Part shown: positions 40,965 through 49,491 of the stretch, piece by piece
Position numbering within the stretch: the stretch's first letter is position 1
Layout of the letters: every line of letters starts with the position of its first letter
Assembly (NCBI RefSeq): GCF_008086615.1
Contig: NZ_RXYB01000016.1
Coordinates: 18,150-82,149 of the forward strand
From: Acetobacterium tundrae
GTDB lineage: Bacteria > Bacillota > Clostridia > Eubacteriales > Eubacteriaceae
Length of the DNA: 64,000 nucleotides
Reading direction: 5' to 3'
Notes under the pieces: model-generated
What the model saw: only the letters and a program-made list of their open reading frames with translations
Databases searched by the model: none
What the model was told of the DNA's origin: nothing
Translations under genes and position numbers: made by a program

Positions 40965-42167
40965 ATGTTTAAATTTAATACCATTGAAGAAGCATTGGAA
41001 GATTTGAGAAACGGCAAAATAGTCGTTGTAACAGACGATCCCGACAGGGAAAATGAAGGGGACTTTATCTGCGCCGCAGAATTTGCAACCACTGAAAATG
41101 TGAATTTTATGGCAGTTCATGGAAAGGGACTGATCTGTATGCCGATGGGTGAAAAATTAATTAAAAATTTAAGTATTCCCCAAATGGTGGTTGAGAATAC
41201 CGATAACCATGGCACGGCTTTTACCGTATCCATTGACCATATTGATACAACGACCGGTATTTCAGCGGCAGAACGTTCAGTAACGGCGATTAAATGTGTT
41301 GCAGATGATGTAAAACCGGAAGACTTCCGCAGACCCGGGCATATGTTTCCCTTGCTGGCAAAAAAAAATGGCGTATTGGAACGCAACGGACATACTGAAG
41401 CAACGGTTGATCTCATGAAATTGGCAGGGTTAAAAGAATGCGGTTTATGCTGTGAGATCATGAGGGCAGACGGAACGATGATGCGAACGCCAGAGCTTAT
41501 TGATTTGGCGGAAACCCATCAATTGAAATTCGTTACCATTAAAGATCTGCAGAATTATCGAAAACAGCATGAAAAGCTGGTTGAGCAGGTGACGGATACA
41601 AAAATGCCGACAAAATATGGAAACTTTATTGCTTACGGATATATCAATAAGCTAAATGGCGAACATCACGTGGCACTTGTTAAAGGGGATGTCGCCGACG
41701 GAAAGCCGGTCTTATGCCGGGTACATTCAGAATGTTTAACCGGAGACGCATTTTGTTCGATTCGATGTGATTGTGGCGAACAATTTGCGGCAGCGATGAA
41801 TGCCATTGAAAAAGAAGGCCGAGGCGTATTATTATATATGCGTCAGGAAGGTCGCGGGATTGGCTTGATTAATAAGCTTAAAGCGTATCATTTACAGGAT
41901 TTGGGAATGGATACGGTTGAAGCCAATATAGCACTGGGTTTTCCTGAAGATATGCGGGAATATTATATTGGAGCACAGATTTTAAGAGATCTGGGGGTTA
42001 AAAAGTTAAGACTTTTAACCAATAATCCTAAAAAAATTGAAGGAATGTCAGACTACGGTCTTGAAATGATTGAGCGTATCTCCATACAAATGGATGCTTC
42101 AGCGCAGGATATATTTTATTTAAAAACGAAACAAGAAAAAATGGGTCATATCTTAAATTATAAATAA
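40965..42167 (+). CDS. ribBA: Bifunctional DHBP synthase / GTP cyclohydrolase II
   Basis: 400 residues. The RibB half has [16 protein letters not shown] and the HTEATVDL region; the RibA half has the zinc site [20 protein letters not shown] and RQEGRGIGL. It supplies both precursors of the pathway. It lies in the ribD-ribE-ribBA-ribH order common in Bacillota, with GAGAGGG upstream. Confidence 0.98.
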   Translation: MFKFNTIEEALEDLRNGKIVVVTDDPDRENEGDFICAAEFATTENVNFMAVHGKGLICMPMGEKLIKNLSIPQMVVENTDNHGTAFTVSIDHIDTTTGISAAERSVTAIKCVADDVKPEDFRRPGHMFPLLAKKNGVLERNGHTEATVDLMKLAGLKECGLCCEIMRADGTMMRTPELIDLAETHQLKFVTIKDLQNYRKQHEKLVEQVTDTKMPTKYGNFIAYGYINKLNGEHHVALVKGDVADGKPVLCRVHSECLTGDAFCSIRCDCGEQFAAAMNAIEKEGRGVLLYMRQEGRGIGLINKLKAYHLQDLGMDTVEANIALGFPEDMREYYIGAQILRDLGVKKLRLLTNNPKKIEGMSDYGLEMIERISIQMDASAQDIFYLKTKQEKMGHILNYK

Positions 42168-42181
42168 AGAAGGAGATCAAA

Positions 42182-42649
42182 ATGAAAATTTATGAAGGAA
42201 AAGTAGTAGCAAAGGGAATTAAAGTGGGAATTGTAGCGGCACGGTTTAATGAGTTTATCGTATCAAAACTCGTAGCTGGTGCGGTTGATGGATTAAAACG
42301 TCACGATGTCAGAGATGAAGACATCGATGTTGCCTGGGTGCCGGGATGTTTCGAGATTCCCCTCATTGCTTCTAAAATGGCGAAAATGGAAAAATACGAT
42401 GCGATTATCTGTTTGGGTGCAGTGATTCGAGGATCCACAAGCCATTACGACTATGTGTGCAGCGAAGTATCAAAGGGGGTAGCGCATGTCGGACTTCAAT
42501 CAGAAATACCGGTAATCTTTGGCGTTATCACCACTGAAAATATCGAGCAGGCCATTGAACGCGCCGGAACGAAGGCCGGTAATAAAGGCTATGATGCCGC
42601 TTTATCGGCCATTGAAATGGTAAATTTGATTAACGAAATATCGCTATGA
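42182..42649 (+). CDS. ribH: 6,7-dimethyl-8-ribityllumazine synthase
   Basis: 155 residues. [13 protein letters not shown], the VPGCFEIP segment and [15 protein letters not shown] are the lumazine synthase signatures; the catalytic histidine is in STSHYDYV. It forms large shells or pentamers in other species. Final gene of the rib operon. Confidence 0.98.
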   Translation: MKIYEGKVVAKGIKVGIVAARFNEFIVSKLVAGAVDGLKRHDVRDEDIDVAWVPGCFEIPLIASKMAKMEKYDAIICLGAVIRGSTSHYDYVCSEVSKGVAHVGLQSEIPVIFGVITTENIEQAIERAGTKAGNKGYDAALSAIEMVNLINEISL

Positions 42650-42671
42650 CCGTTTGATAAATGGGTAAATA

Positions 42672-42710
42672 AAAGCCTTCCCTAAAGATTAATTTTGGGA
42701 AGGCTTTTGT
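42672..42710. terminator. Bidirectional terminator between ribH and the DUF975 gene
   Basis: AAAAGCCTTCCC pairs with GGGAAGGCTTTT around a 14-base loop, with A/T runs on both sides; it can end the rib operon and the convergent DUF975 transcript. Confidence 0.9.
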
Positions 42711-42734
42711 TGTGCATCAATTATTTATTTAGAA

Positions 42735-43349
42735 TTAAGCTAATTCAATGGAAGTAACGGTACCATTATTCAAAGCGTTGTTTTTCAGTTCTTCATAAAG
42801 ACCTGCTAGACTAACAAAGTAATAAGGGTTGGAATAAAAAATGCCAACAATACCGGCAGTAATTAAGCTAAGTAAAAACCAGCCAATAAAGCTTAAATAC
42901 ATGACAAATATTTCGCCTTTATGACCCTGAGTTATCCGCATTGATAGTTTAAGGGCGTCAGTGGCAGTAACATTGGGACAATCTGCTAAAATATAGGGGG
43001 TAAGACTGTAAGCGATGCCTTTAATAATACCGGGAACAATCAATAATAACGTCCATAGATAAGTAAATAAATACATCCAGAGCATGCCGCCGAGTTTTCG
43101 TCCGTAATTGCTAAAACCGGCAGTAAACATAGTTTCAATACCGGGGGTTTCACCTCTGTAAAGACAGAGTGTAAAGTATTGAAGACCAACCATAATGGGG
43201 GGGACTAAAAAAATGGCTCCAAGTCCAAAGGTAACGCCAGAAGCGGCACCGACAATGAGCATGGCCAGTATGACTGCGCCAACAGAAACCCAATAATTAT
43301 TAGAAAAATGCTGTTTCGAAGTGGATTTGATTTCTTGTCTTGTTTTCAT
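42735..43349 (-). CDS. DUF975 family integral membrane protein
   Basis: 204 residues, about five membrane helices. It matches the DUF975 layout: N-terminal basic MKTRQEIKSTSKQ, GLQYFTLCLYRGE, and TYLWTLLLIVPGIIKGIAYSLTPYILAD. Function is unknown; the family is widespread in Bacillota. It is a single gene on the minus strand. Confidence 0.85.
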   Translation of the reverse strand: MKTRQEIKSTSKQHFSNNYWVSVGAVILAMLIVGAASGVTFGLGAIFLVPPIMVGLQYFTLCLYRGETPGIETMFTAGFSNYGRKLGGMLWMYLFTYLWTLLLIVPGIIKGIAYSLTPYILADCPNVTATDALKLSMRITQGHKGEIFVMYLSFIGWFLLSLITAGIVGIFYSNPYYFVSLAGLYEELKNNALNNGTVTSIELA

Positions 43350-43377
43350 AAATAGCTCCTTAATTTTTAAATTTTTA

Positions 43378-43406
43378 TTGTATTCTTAAGATTATTTGTA
43401 TATAAT
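43378..43406 (+). promoter_or_regulatory. Candidate promoter of the DUF1653/dipeptidase genes
   Basis: TTGTAT (43378-43383), 17 bases, TATAAT (43401-43406), about 30 bases before the DUF1653 gene start. Confidence 0.6.
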
Positions 43407-43437
43407 AGCACGATTTGTGAAAAAGAGAAAGGGAAAA

Positions 43438-43689
43438 ATGGTTAAAATGGAAAAACAATCAACTCAAATTGATGAAAAAATTGTTAAGGGGCGCTACCGG
43501 CACTTTAAAGGAAATGAATATGAAGTCATTTATGTTGGAAGACATAGTGAAACACTTGAGACCATGGTAATTTATCGTCCGCTTTACGGTGAGGGCGGTA
43601 TCTGGGTTCGTCCAGCTGCCATGTGGAATGAAGAAATAACACATAATGGAAAAACTCAAAAACGCTTTGAATATATTGGAAAGGCATAA
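43438..43689 (+). CDS. DUF1653 family protein
   Basis: About 83 residues with the DUF1653 core: GRYRHFKGNEYEVIYVGRHSETLETMVIYRPLYGEGGIWVRPAAMWNE. The function is unknown. Start choice between ATG 43438 and ATG 43447 is open; AAAGGG sits 4 bases before the former. It precedes the first dipeptidase by 10 bases, so they may be co-transcribed. Confidence 0.85.
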   Translation: MVKMEKQSTQIDEKIVKGRYRHFKGNEYEVIYVGRHSETLETMVIYRPLYGEGGIWVRPAAMWNEEITHNGKTQKRFEYIGKA

Positions 43690-43699
43690 TCAAAAGAAA

Positions 43700-44965
43700 A
43701 TGGAATATTATTTAGACGAGAGAGATATGTTGCAGAATTTAAAAGGATTGTTGCAAATTAATTCAACCAATGCAGATGCCGGTCCGATCATACCGGAGGC
43801 GCCGCTTGGTACCGGGATCAACGATGCGATCAATTATATGCTTGATCTGGGAAGTCGTTTTGGTTTTAAGACAAAAAATTGTGACGGCTATTGCGGTTAT
43901 ATTGAAATGGGAGCAGGAGCAGAAATGGTGGGAATTCTAACCCATGTGGATACCGTTCCGGTGGGAGACGGCTGGTCAGTTCCGCCGTTTGATTTAACCA
44001 TCGAAGGAGATAAGGCTTTTGGACGGGGTACCATTGATGACAAGGGTCCGACGATGGTGGCACTTTATGCCATGAAGGCTCTTGCTGATAAGGGGACCCT
44101 ACTTAATAAACGGGTTCGTTTAATCATTGGGGGAGATGAAGAGGGGGATGAATGGCATTGTATGAATCGCTATAAAGCGACTGAAGAGCCACCTACGTAT
44201 GCTTTTTCGCCAGATTCCGGGTTCCCCGCTATCTATGCGGAAAAAGGAATTTTGAGCATCAGTTTGGAAAAAGATTTAGATCCTTCCACGCCAGTTATGG
44301 GCTTTTTCAGCGGCAGTCAAATTAATACGGTTCCAGATTACGCCAAAGCGGTTATTTCCGATAAAGTTTTTGAAAGCACTGGAAAACCAGCCCATGCTTC
44401 TCAGCCGCAAGAAGGGGTTAATGCCATGTTTATTTTAGCAGATGAGCTCAAAAATATGGGGCTGAATCATCCTTTTCTTGATCTGGTCGGGATGGCAACC
44501 CGGGAAGGTTTTAATATTGATTTTGAGGATGAAATTTCGGGAAAATTGACGTTGAATCCCTCGATTGCCAACGTTAACCGTGACAAGGCCGTATTGAAGT
44601 GCGATATTCGCTATCCAGTGACCATGACCGGTTCAGAAATCGGACAACAAATTGCCAAGGCAGTGGAGCCGCTGGGATTTTCATTTACGATCAATCATGA
44701 TTTGGCACCGTTGCATATGGATAAGGGAAGCTATTTAATTGACTCTCTTCAAAAAGTTTATGAAGAATATACTGGCGATACCACCGGGCCCAAAGTGATC
44801 GGCGGCGGAACCTATGCCCGAGCCTTCGACAATGCGGTCGCTTTTGGAGGCCGATTTCCTGAGGAACCCAATACCTGTCATCAAACAAATGAATTCTGGA
44901 GTATTGAAAGCATGCGAAAAAACTTTGATATAATGACTAAAGCATTGGAAAATCTGGGGCGATAG
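43700..44965 (+). CDS. M20 family dipeptidase (PepV-like), copy 1
   Basis: 421 residues. Metal-site motifs: GILTHVDTVPVGDGW (H and D), GRGTIDDKGP, GGDEEGDEWHCMNRY and GGTYARAF near the C-terminus. PepV-type dinuclear zinc dipeptidases release N-terminal residues from dipeptides in the cytosol. ATG 43700 gives the same length as the next gene, its close paralogue. The ribosome binding site is weak. Confidence 0.9.
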   Translation: MEYYLDERDMLQNLKGLLQINSTNADAGPIIPEAPLGTGINDAINYMLDLGSRFGFKTKNCDGYCGYIEMGAGAEMVGILTHVDTVPVGDGWSVPPFDLTIEGDKAFGRGTIDDKGPTMVALYAMKALADKGTLLNKRVRLIIGGDEEGDEWHCMNRYKATEEPPTYAFSPDSGFPAIYAEKGILSISLEKDLDPSTPVMGFFSGSQINTVPDYAKAVISDKVFESTGKPAHASQPQEGVNAMFILADELKNMGLNHPFLDLVGMATREGFNIDFEDEISGKLTLNPSIANVNRDKAVLKCDIRYPVTMTGSEIGQQIAKAVEPLGFSFTINHDLAPLHMDKGSYLIDSLQKVYEEYTGDTTGPKVIGGGTYARAFDNAVAFGGRFPEEPNTCHQTNEFWSIESMRKNFDIMTKALENLGR

Positions 44966-45016
44966 TGCGACGGATGTCTAATAAAATACGTAAATACGGA
45001 GAAAGGGAGGTAAAAA

Positions 45017-46282
45017 ATGACATATCATTTAGATGAAGAAGCTTTATTGGATCGTTTAAAAGGATTATTGCAAATAAAAACGGTGAATGGCGATGCTGGT
45101 GTCGTTACTCCAGAGTCTCCACTGGGAACAGGCATTAATGATGCGATAAACTATGTGCTTGATTTGGGAAACCGCTGGGGTTTTAAAACAAAAAATTGTG
45201 ATGGATACTGCGGATATATTGAAATGGGGGCAGGAAAAGAAATGGTTGCAGTTATAACCCATTTGGATACTGTGGCAGTGGGGGACGACTGGACAGTACC
45301 CCCGTTTGATTTAACGATTGATGGAGATAAGGTATTTGGCCGGGGTGTCCTTGATGATAAGGGACCAGCCATGGTGTCTCTTTTCGCATTAAAAGCCCTT
45401 AAAGATGCCAATATTTCAATTAACAAACGCATTCGCCTAATTGTTGGAGGAGATGAAGAAGGGGGAGACTGGGCTTGCATGAACCGCTACAAAGCAACTG
45501 AAGAAGTGCCAAAGTATTCGTTTACCCCGGATTCCAGTTATCCCGTTATTTTTGCAGAAAAAGGAATTATGAATGTGATTTTCGAAAAAGAACTGGATGC
45601 TTCAACTCCAACACTGGAATTTGAGAGCGGAAAACAAATTAATTCGGTTCCAGATTACGCAAGGGCACACGTAGCGGGACAAAGCTACGAAAGCAGAGGA
45701 AAGTCGGCCCATGCATCTGAACCGGAAAAAGGTGAAAATGCGCTGATAAAACTAGGGCAGGTCTTAAGAGCAACGGGACTAAAGCATCCGATTTTAGATT
45801 TGCTGGAAATTGCCACACCGGAAGGATTCGGAATCAACCTTTCAGATGCGGTTTCAGGGGAACTGACGCTAAGTCCAGCCATTGTTCAAGTCAATGGCAA
45901 AAAAGCCACCTTTCGGTGCGATATCCGTTATCCGGTCACTATGAACAGCAGTCAAATCTGTGCGGCGATTGTTCAGGCTACCAATCATTTGGGATTTTCT
46001 TTTGAAATGGATCATGATTCACCTCCCCTTCATGTTGATAAAGAGAGTTTCCTGGTAAAATCGCTTCAAAAAATATATGAAGAATACACTGGCGAAACAA
46101 CCGGACCGGTTGTTTCCGGCGGTGGAACTTATGCTCGAGCCTTTGAAAATGCCGTTGCTTTTGGCAGTGTGTTTCCAGGCGAGGAAAGCACCTGTCATGA
46201 AACCGATGAATTCTGGAGCAGGGAAAGCATGAAGAAAAATTTTGATATTATTACCAGAGCGATGGAAGTGCTGGCGCAATAA
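45017..46282 (+). CDS. M20 family dipeptidase (PepV-like), copy 2
   Basis: 421 residues, aligned with copy 1 along the whole length without obvious gaps (for example RWGFKTKNCDGYCGYIEMGAG shared). All metal ligands are kept (VITHLDTVAVGDDW, GRGVLDDKGP, GGDEEGGDW). GGGAGG precedes the start. A tandem duplication is evident; differences in the substrate-binding half suggest some divergence of specificity. Confidence 0.9.
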   Translation: MTYHLDEEALLDRLKGLLQIKTVNGDAGVVTPESPLGTGINDAINYVLDLGNRWGFKTKNCDGYCGYIEMGAGKEMVAVITHLDTVAVGDDWTVPPFDLTIDGDKVFGRGVLDDKGPAMVSLFALKALKDANISINKRIRLIVGGDEEGGDWACMNRYKATEEVPKYSFTPDSSYPVIFAEKGIMNVIFEKELDASTPTLEFESGKQINSVPDYARAHVAGQSYESRGKSAHASEPEKGENALIKLGQVLRATGLKHPILDLLEIATPEGFGINLSDAVSGELTLSPAIVQVNGKKATFRCDIRYPVTMNSSQICAAIVQATNHLGFSFEMDHDSPPLHVDKESFLVKSLQKIYEEYTGETTGPVVSGGGTYARAFENAVAFGSVFPGEESTCHETDEFWSRESMKKNFDIITRAMEVLAQ

Positions 46283-46295
46283 AAGAAAAAGAAAA

Positions 46296-46358
46296 GCAGC
46301 CCAATTGTCAACCACTGAATAATTTTTGGTTGACAATTGGGCTGCTTTTATGTAGAAT
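46296..46358 (+). promoter_or_regulatory. birA control element: operator, promoter and terminator hairpin in one
   Basis: A perfect 19-base inverted repeat (46296-46314 with 46327-46345) contains TTGTCAACC (46305-46313), 14 bases, GGTTGACAA (46328-46336), the BirA-operator layout (TTGTnAACC-N14-GGTTnACAA). The right arm supplies the -35 TTGACA (46330-46335), and TAGAAT (46353-46358) is 17 bases on. As RNA from the upstream dipeptidase gene the same repeat, followed by TTTTA, can act as a terminator. Confidence 0.85.
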
Positions 46359-46377
46359 ACAAATCAGAGGTGAAAAA

Positions 46378-47358
46378 ATGTCGACAAAACAAAATTTATT
46401 AATAACCTTAGAAGAAAACAGAGAAAAATACATTTCAGGAGAACAGCTGGCCAGCTTAATGAATGTATCCCGTTCCGCTATTTGGAAAGCCGTAAAATCT
46501 TTAAAAGAAGAGGGTTATGATATTGAGTCTACAACCAATAAGGGTTACCGTCTGAATAAAGAGTCGGATATTATGTCCAGTGAAGGAATTAGTCCCTGGC
46601 TTTTGCCGGATAATCAGAATCTTGATATTATTGTATACAAAACCATTGGTTCCACCAATCAGGAAGCAAAAAAAATAGCTCTGGAAGGAGCAAAAAAAAT
46701 AACGGTTATTATTTCTGAAGAGCAAACCCAGGGGCGAGGCCGGATGGGCCGTTCTTTTTATTCGCCGCCAAAGAGCGGTATTTATCTGAGTCTGGTTCTG
46801 CGCCCGAATGTTCATGCCAGTGAGGCGGTACTTGTAACCACCGGGGCATCCGTGGGAGTCTGCCGAGCGATACAAAAGGTAACGGGTATCGAACCGCAAA
46901 TAAAGTGGGTGAACGATATTTATGTAAATGGTCGGAAAATAGTCGGAATTCTGACCGAGGCGGTAACCAATTTTGAAAATGGTCTGGTTGAATTCATTAT
47001 CATTGGAATCGGAATTAATTTCAAACGGCCTGAAGATGATTTTCCAAAAGATTTGGAAGAAATTGCAGGGGCATTATTTGATAAAAAACCGGATGCCCTC
47101 ACTCGTAACCGCTTGGCTGCAGAAATCATCAACGAGGTATTAAATATATGTGGAGATTTAAATAAGCGTGATTTTTTAGTGGAATATAAAAGCCATTCCA
47201 TGGTTTTAGGAAAAAAAATCAAGGTTTGCAAAAACAATCAGTGGCAATCGGCCACCGCCATTGACATTGATAATGATGGCGGATTAATTGTCAGAAATGA
47301 ATCAGGACAAATTGAGACACTTAATTCAGGTGAAATTAGCATAAGAAGGATGGATTAA
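46378..47358 (+). CDS. birA: Biotin operon repressor / biotin-protein ligase BirA
   Basis: 326 residues. N-terminal helix-turn-helix (about 1-65, SGEQLASLMNVSRSAIWKAVKSLKEEGYDI), central ligase domain with the biotinyl-AMP loop QGRGRMGRSFYSPP and KWVNDIYVNGRKIVGIL, and a C-terminal SH3-like domain. The DNA-binding domain means it can repress as well as biotinylate. ATG 46378 has GAGGTG upstream; a longer frame reaches into the operator. Confidence 0.96.
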   Translation: MSTKQNLLITLEENREKYISGEQLASLMNVSRSAIWKAVKSLKEEGYDIESTTNKGYRLNKESDIMSSEGISPWLLPDNQNLDIIVYKTIGSTNQEAKKIALEGAKKITVIISEEQTQGRGRMGRSFYSPPKSGIYLSLVLRPNVHASEAVLVTTGASVGVCRAIQKVTGIEPQIKWVNDIYVNGRKIVGILTEAVTNFENGLVEFIIIGIGINFKRPEDDFPKDLEEIAGALFDKKPDALTRNRLAAEIINEVLNICGDLNKRDFLVEYKSHSMVLGKKIKVCKNNQWQSATAIDIDNDGGLIVRNESGQIETLNSGEISIRRMD

Positions 47359-47361
47359 ATT

Positions 47362-47934
47362 ATGATTGAAAAAAACACATTAAACATCAAAACACTCGTG
47401 CTTTGCGGGATGTTTGCGGCACTTATGGCCGTGGGTGCCTTTATAAAAATCCCGCTTCCGGGCATTCCCTTTACCCTCCAAACCATTTTTGTTTTACTGG
47501 CCGGGCTGTTACTGGGATCCAGAGCCGGACTTGTTTCGGTACTGGTGTATATTTTTATTGGACTGGCCGGTTTGCCGGTGTTTTCCGGCGGCGGTGGTTT
47601 GCTCTATGTTTTAAAACCAAGCTTTGGTTATATTTTGGGATTCGCCCTGGGCGCATTTGTCACCGGATGGATAGCGGAAAGAAAAGCAGCGTCGTCCACC
47701 GTTCGATTAATTCTAGCCGCACTTGCGGGAACGGGAGTGATTTATGCCCTGGGTTTAACCTGGTATTATATCATCGCCAATTACTATCTCAATACTCCCA
47801 TGGGGGTTGGAGCTTTGATGGTTTCAGGATTTCTGATGACGTTTCCGGCAGATATTATTAAAATTGGTTTAAGTGTTGTTTTGGCAAAAAGGCTGGCGCC
47901 TTTTGTTCGTCGGAGTATCTATAAAGAAGTCTGA
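47362..47934 (+). CDS. bioY: Biotin transporter BioY
   Basis: 190 residues with six membrane helices. GAFIKIPLPGIPFTLQTIFVLLAG and GLAGLPVFSGGGG...LKPSFGYILGF are the BioY substrate-binding (S component) signatures. It takes up biotin, alone or with an ECF energy-coupling module encoded elsewhere. It starts 3 bases after birA, so BirA should repress both. Confidence 0.96.
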   Translation: MIEKNTLNIKTLVLCGMFAALMAVGAFIKIPLPGIPFTLQTIFVLLAGLLLGSRAGLVSVLVYIFIGLAGLPVFSGGGGLLYVLKPSFGYILGFALGAFVTGWIAERKAASSTVRLILAALAGTGVIYALGLTWYYIIANYYLNTPMGVGALMVSGFLMTFPADIIKIGLSVVLAKRLAPFVRRSIYKEV

Positions 47935-47938
47935 AAAA

Positions 47939-47986
47939 AAAATGCCTGAAGTTCCACTATTTGTGTTGGGACTTCAGGCATTTTTG
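47939..47986 (+). terminator. Terminator after bioY
   Basis: AATGCCTGAAGTTCC (47941-47955) pairs with GGGACTTCAGGCATT, followed by TTTTTG. Confidence 0.9.
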
Positions 47987-48555
47987 TGTTTTCAGATGGA
48001 TTCATGTGATTTTCAATTCAAATTAATGAGTCTGCAAGGAGTAAAAAATTTCCTTTATAAATGGTATAAAAAGCACCACTTAAATATTCCTTAATTATGA
48101 ATGTTTTCTGTTTTTTTTGTGATGGTTGTGTGTCTTTCAAAATTATTTAATGGGAGCGGCTAACAATCGCTGTTGTCATGTCCAACTGCTCTTGGTTTCA
48201 AAAAAAGCTGGAAAGTCTGTCAATAGCGCATAAAAGCTTGAATGAGCGTGGCATTGGTAGGCAAAAAGAATGAAATAAAGGGTTTATGGTATTGATCTCA
48301 AGGGTATAAATATCAAAAACGATGATGAAATGCAGAGTTAAGATTTTTTTAATTTACCCTGCAGATTTGTCAAATTGCTTGAGTGATATTCAAGTTGCCT
48401 CGTTTCATGATATAATTAATAATAAATCCGCCCTTGGGAAGGTCTTTGCAATGAGTATACAAACCTCATTAATAGGGCTGGATTTTATTTCTTCATGGAA
48501 ATAATTTTAATATTTGGACGTTCGGGTTTAACCGGGAGCGTGAAAGTGAAGAGTG
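47987..48555. other. 570-base region without a recognised gene
   Basis: I see no protein gene with family similarity. A 31-codon plus-strand frame starting ATGTCCAACTGC at 48178 lacks a ribosome binding site. CTTGA-N7-TCAAG forms an inverted repeat near 48378-48394, and TATAAT at 48411-48416 may serve the glycosyltransferase gene downstream. The base composition is slightly less AT-rich around 48150-48260, possibly decayed coding sequence. Confidence 0.5.
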
Positions 48556-49491
48556 ATGGATAAAGAAAAGATAAGCCTGGTGATCCCTTGTTATTGCGAA
48601 GAAGAAGTGATTCCGATTTTTTACAAGACACTGATCGAAAAAGTGATTTCGCAGTTATCAGAAATAGACTTTGAAATTCTATTTGTGGATGATGGTTCCA
48701 AAGATGAGACATTAAAGATGATAAAAAATCTCAGTAAAGCAGATAATCGTATAAAATATATATCTTTTTCTAGAAATTTTGGGAAAGAAGCAGCCATTTT
48801 TGCAGGGTTAAAACACGCAACTGGAAATTATGTAGGGATTATGGATGTTGATTTGCAGGATCCGCCGGAACTAATTGTTTCCATGTATGAGATGCTTAAA
48901 AGTGAAGAATATGACTGCGTGGCAGCTCGTCGGGGAACCAGAAATGGGGAGCCTCATATCCGTTCTTTTTGTTCCAGACGTTTTTATAAAATAATCAATA
49001 AAATCTCGCAAATGGAAATTGTGGATGGCGCCCGTGATTTTAGACTCATGAAACGATCCATGGTTGATGCTGTTTTAGAAGTGCAGGAGTATAATCGCTT
49101 TTCAAAAGGAATTTTTGAGTGGGTTGGTTTTAATACGAAATGGATTACCTATAAAAATATTGAACGAGCGGCAGGAAAAACCAAGTTTTCATTTTGGAAG
49201 TTATTTATCTATTCTTTGGAAGGCATCGTTGGGTTTTCGACCGCACCATTGGCTATTGCATCAGTCACTGGTCTTATTTTCTGTGGATTCTCTTTCATAG
49301 CGATTGTGGGTATTATCATCAGACAAATATTTTGGCAGGGTTCGGCTTTTGGCTGGCCGTCTTTGGTATGCATCATTTTCTTTAGCAGTGGGATTCAATT
49401 ATTCTGTACCGGAATTTTAGGTCAGTATTTGGCAAGAACTTATTTAGAAACAAAGAAACGACCGATTTTTATTATAAAGGAAAAAAACTAA
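48556..49491 (+). CDS. Family 2 glycosyltransferase, polyprenyl-phosphate type (GtrB/DPM1-like)
   Basis: 311 residues. GT-A domain with SLVIPCYCEEEVIP, FVDDGSKDET and MDVDLQDPPEL (DxD region), then two C-terminal membrane helices (about 235-300). This group transfers glucose or a similar sugar from a nucleotide to undecaprenyl phosphate. ATG 48556 is preferred to an in-frame GTG three bases earlier. It is directly followed by a membrane glycosyltransferase gene. Confidence 0.9.
   Translation: MDKEKISLVIPCYCEEEVIPIFYKTLIEKVISQLSEIDFEILFVDDGSKDETLKMIKNLSKADNRIKYISFSRNFGKEAAIFAGLKHATGNYVGIMDVDLQDPPELIVSMYEMLKSEEYDCVAARRGTRNGEPHIRSFCSRRFYKIINKISQMEIVDGARDFRLMKRSMVDAVLEVQEYNRFSKGIFEWVGFNTKWITYKNIERAAGKTKFSFWKLFIYSLEGIVGFSTAPLAIASVTGLIFCGFSFIAIVGIIIRQIFWQGSAFGWPSLVCIIFFSSGIQLFCTGILGQYLARTYLETKKRPIFIIKEKN

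Noticed and set aside
48178..48273. 31-codon frame in the gap before the glycosyltransferase genes
   Set aside because: No ribosome binding site and no recognisable sequence features.
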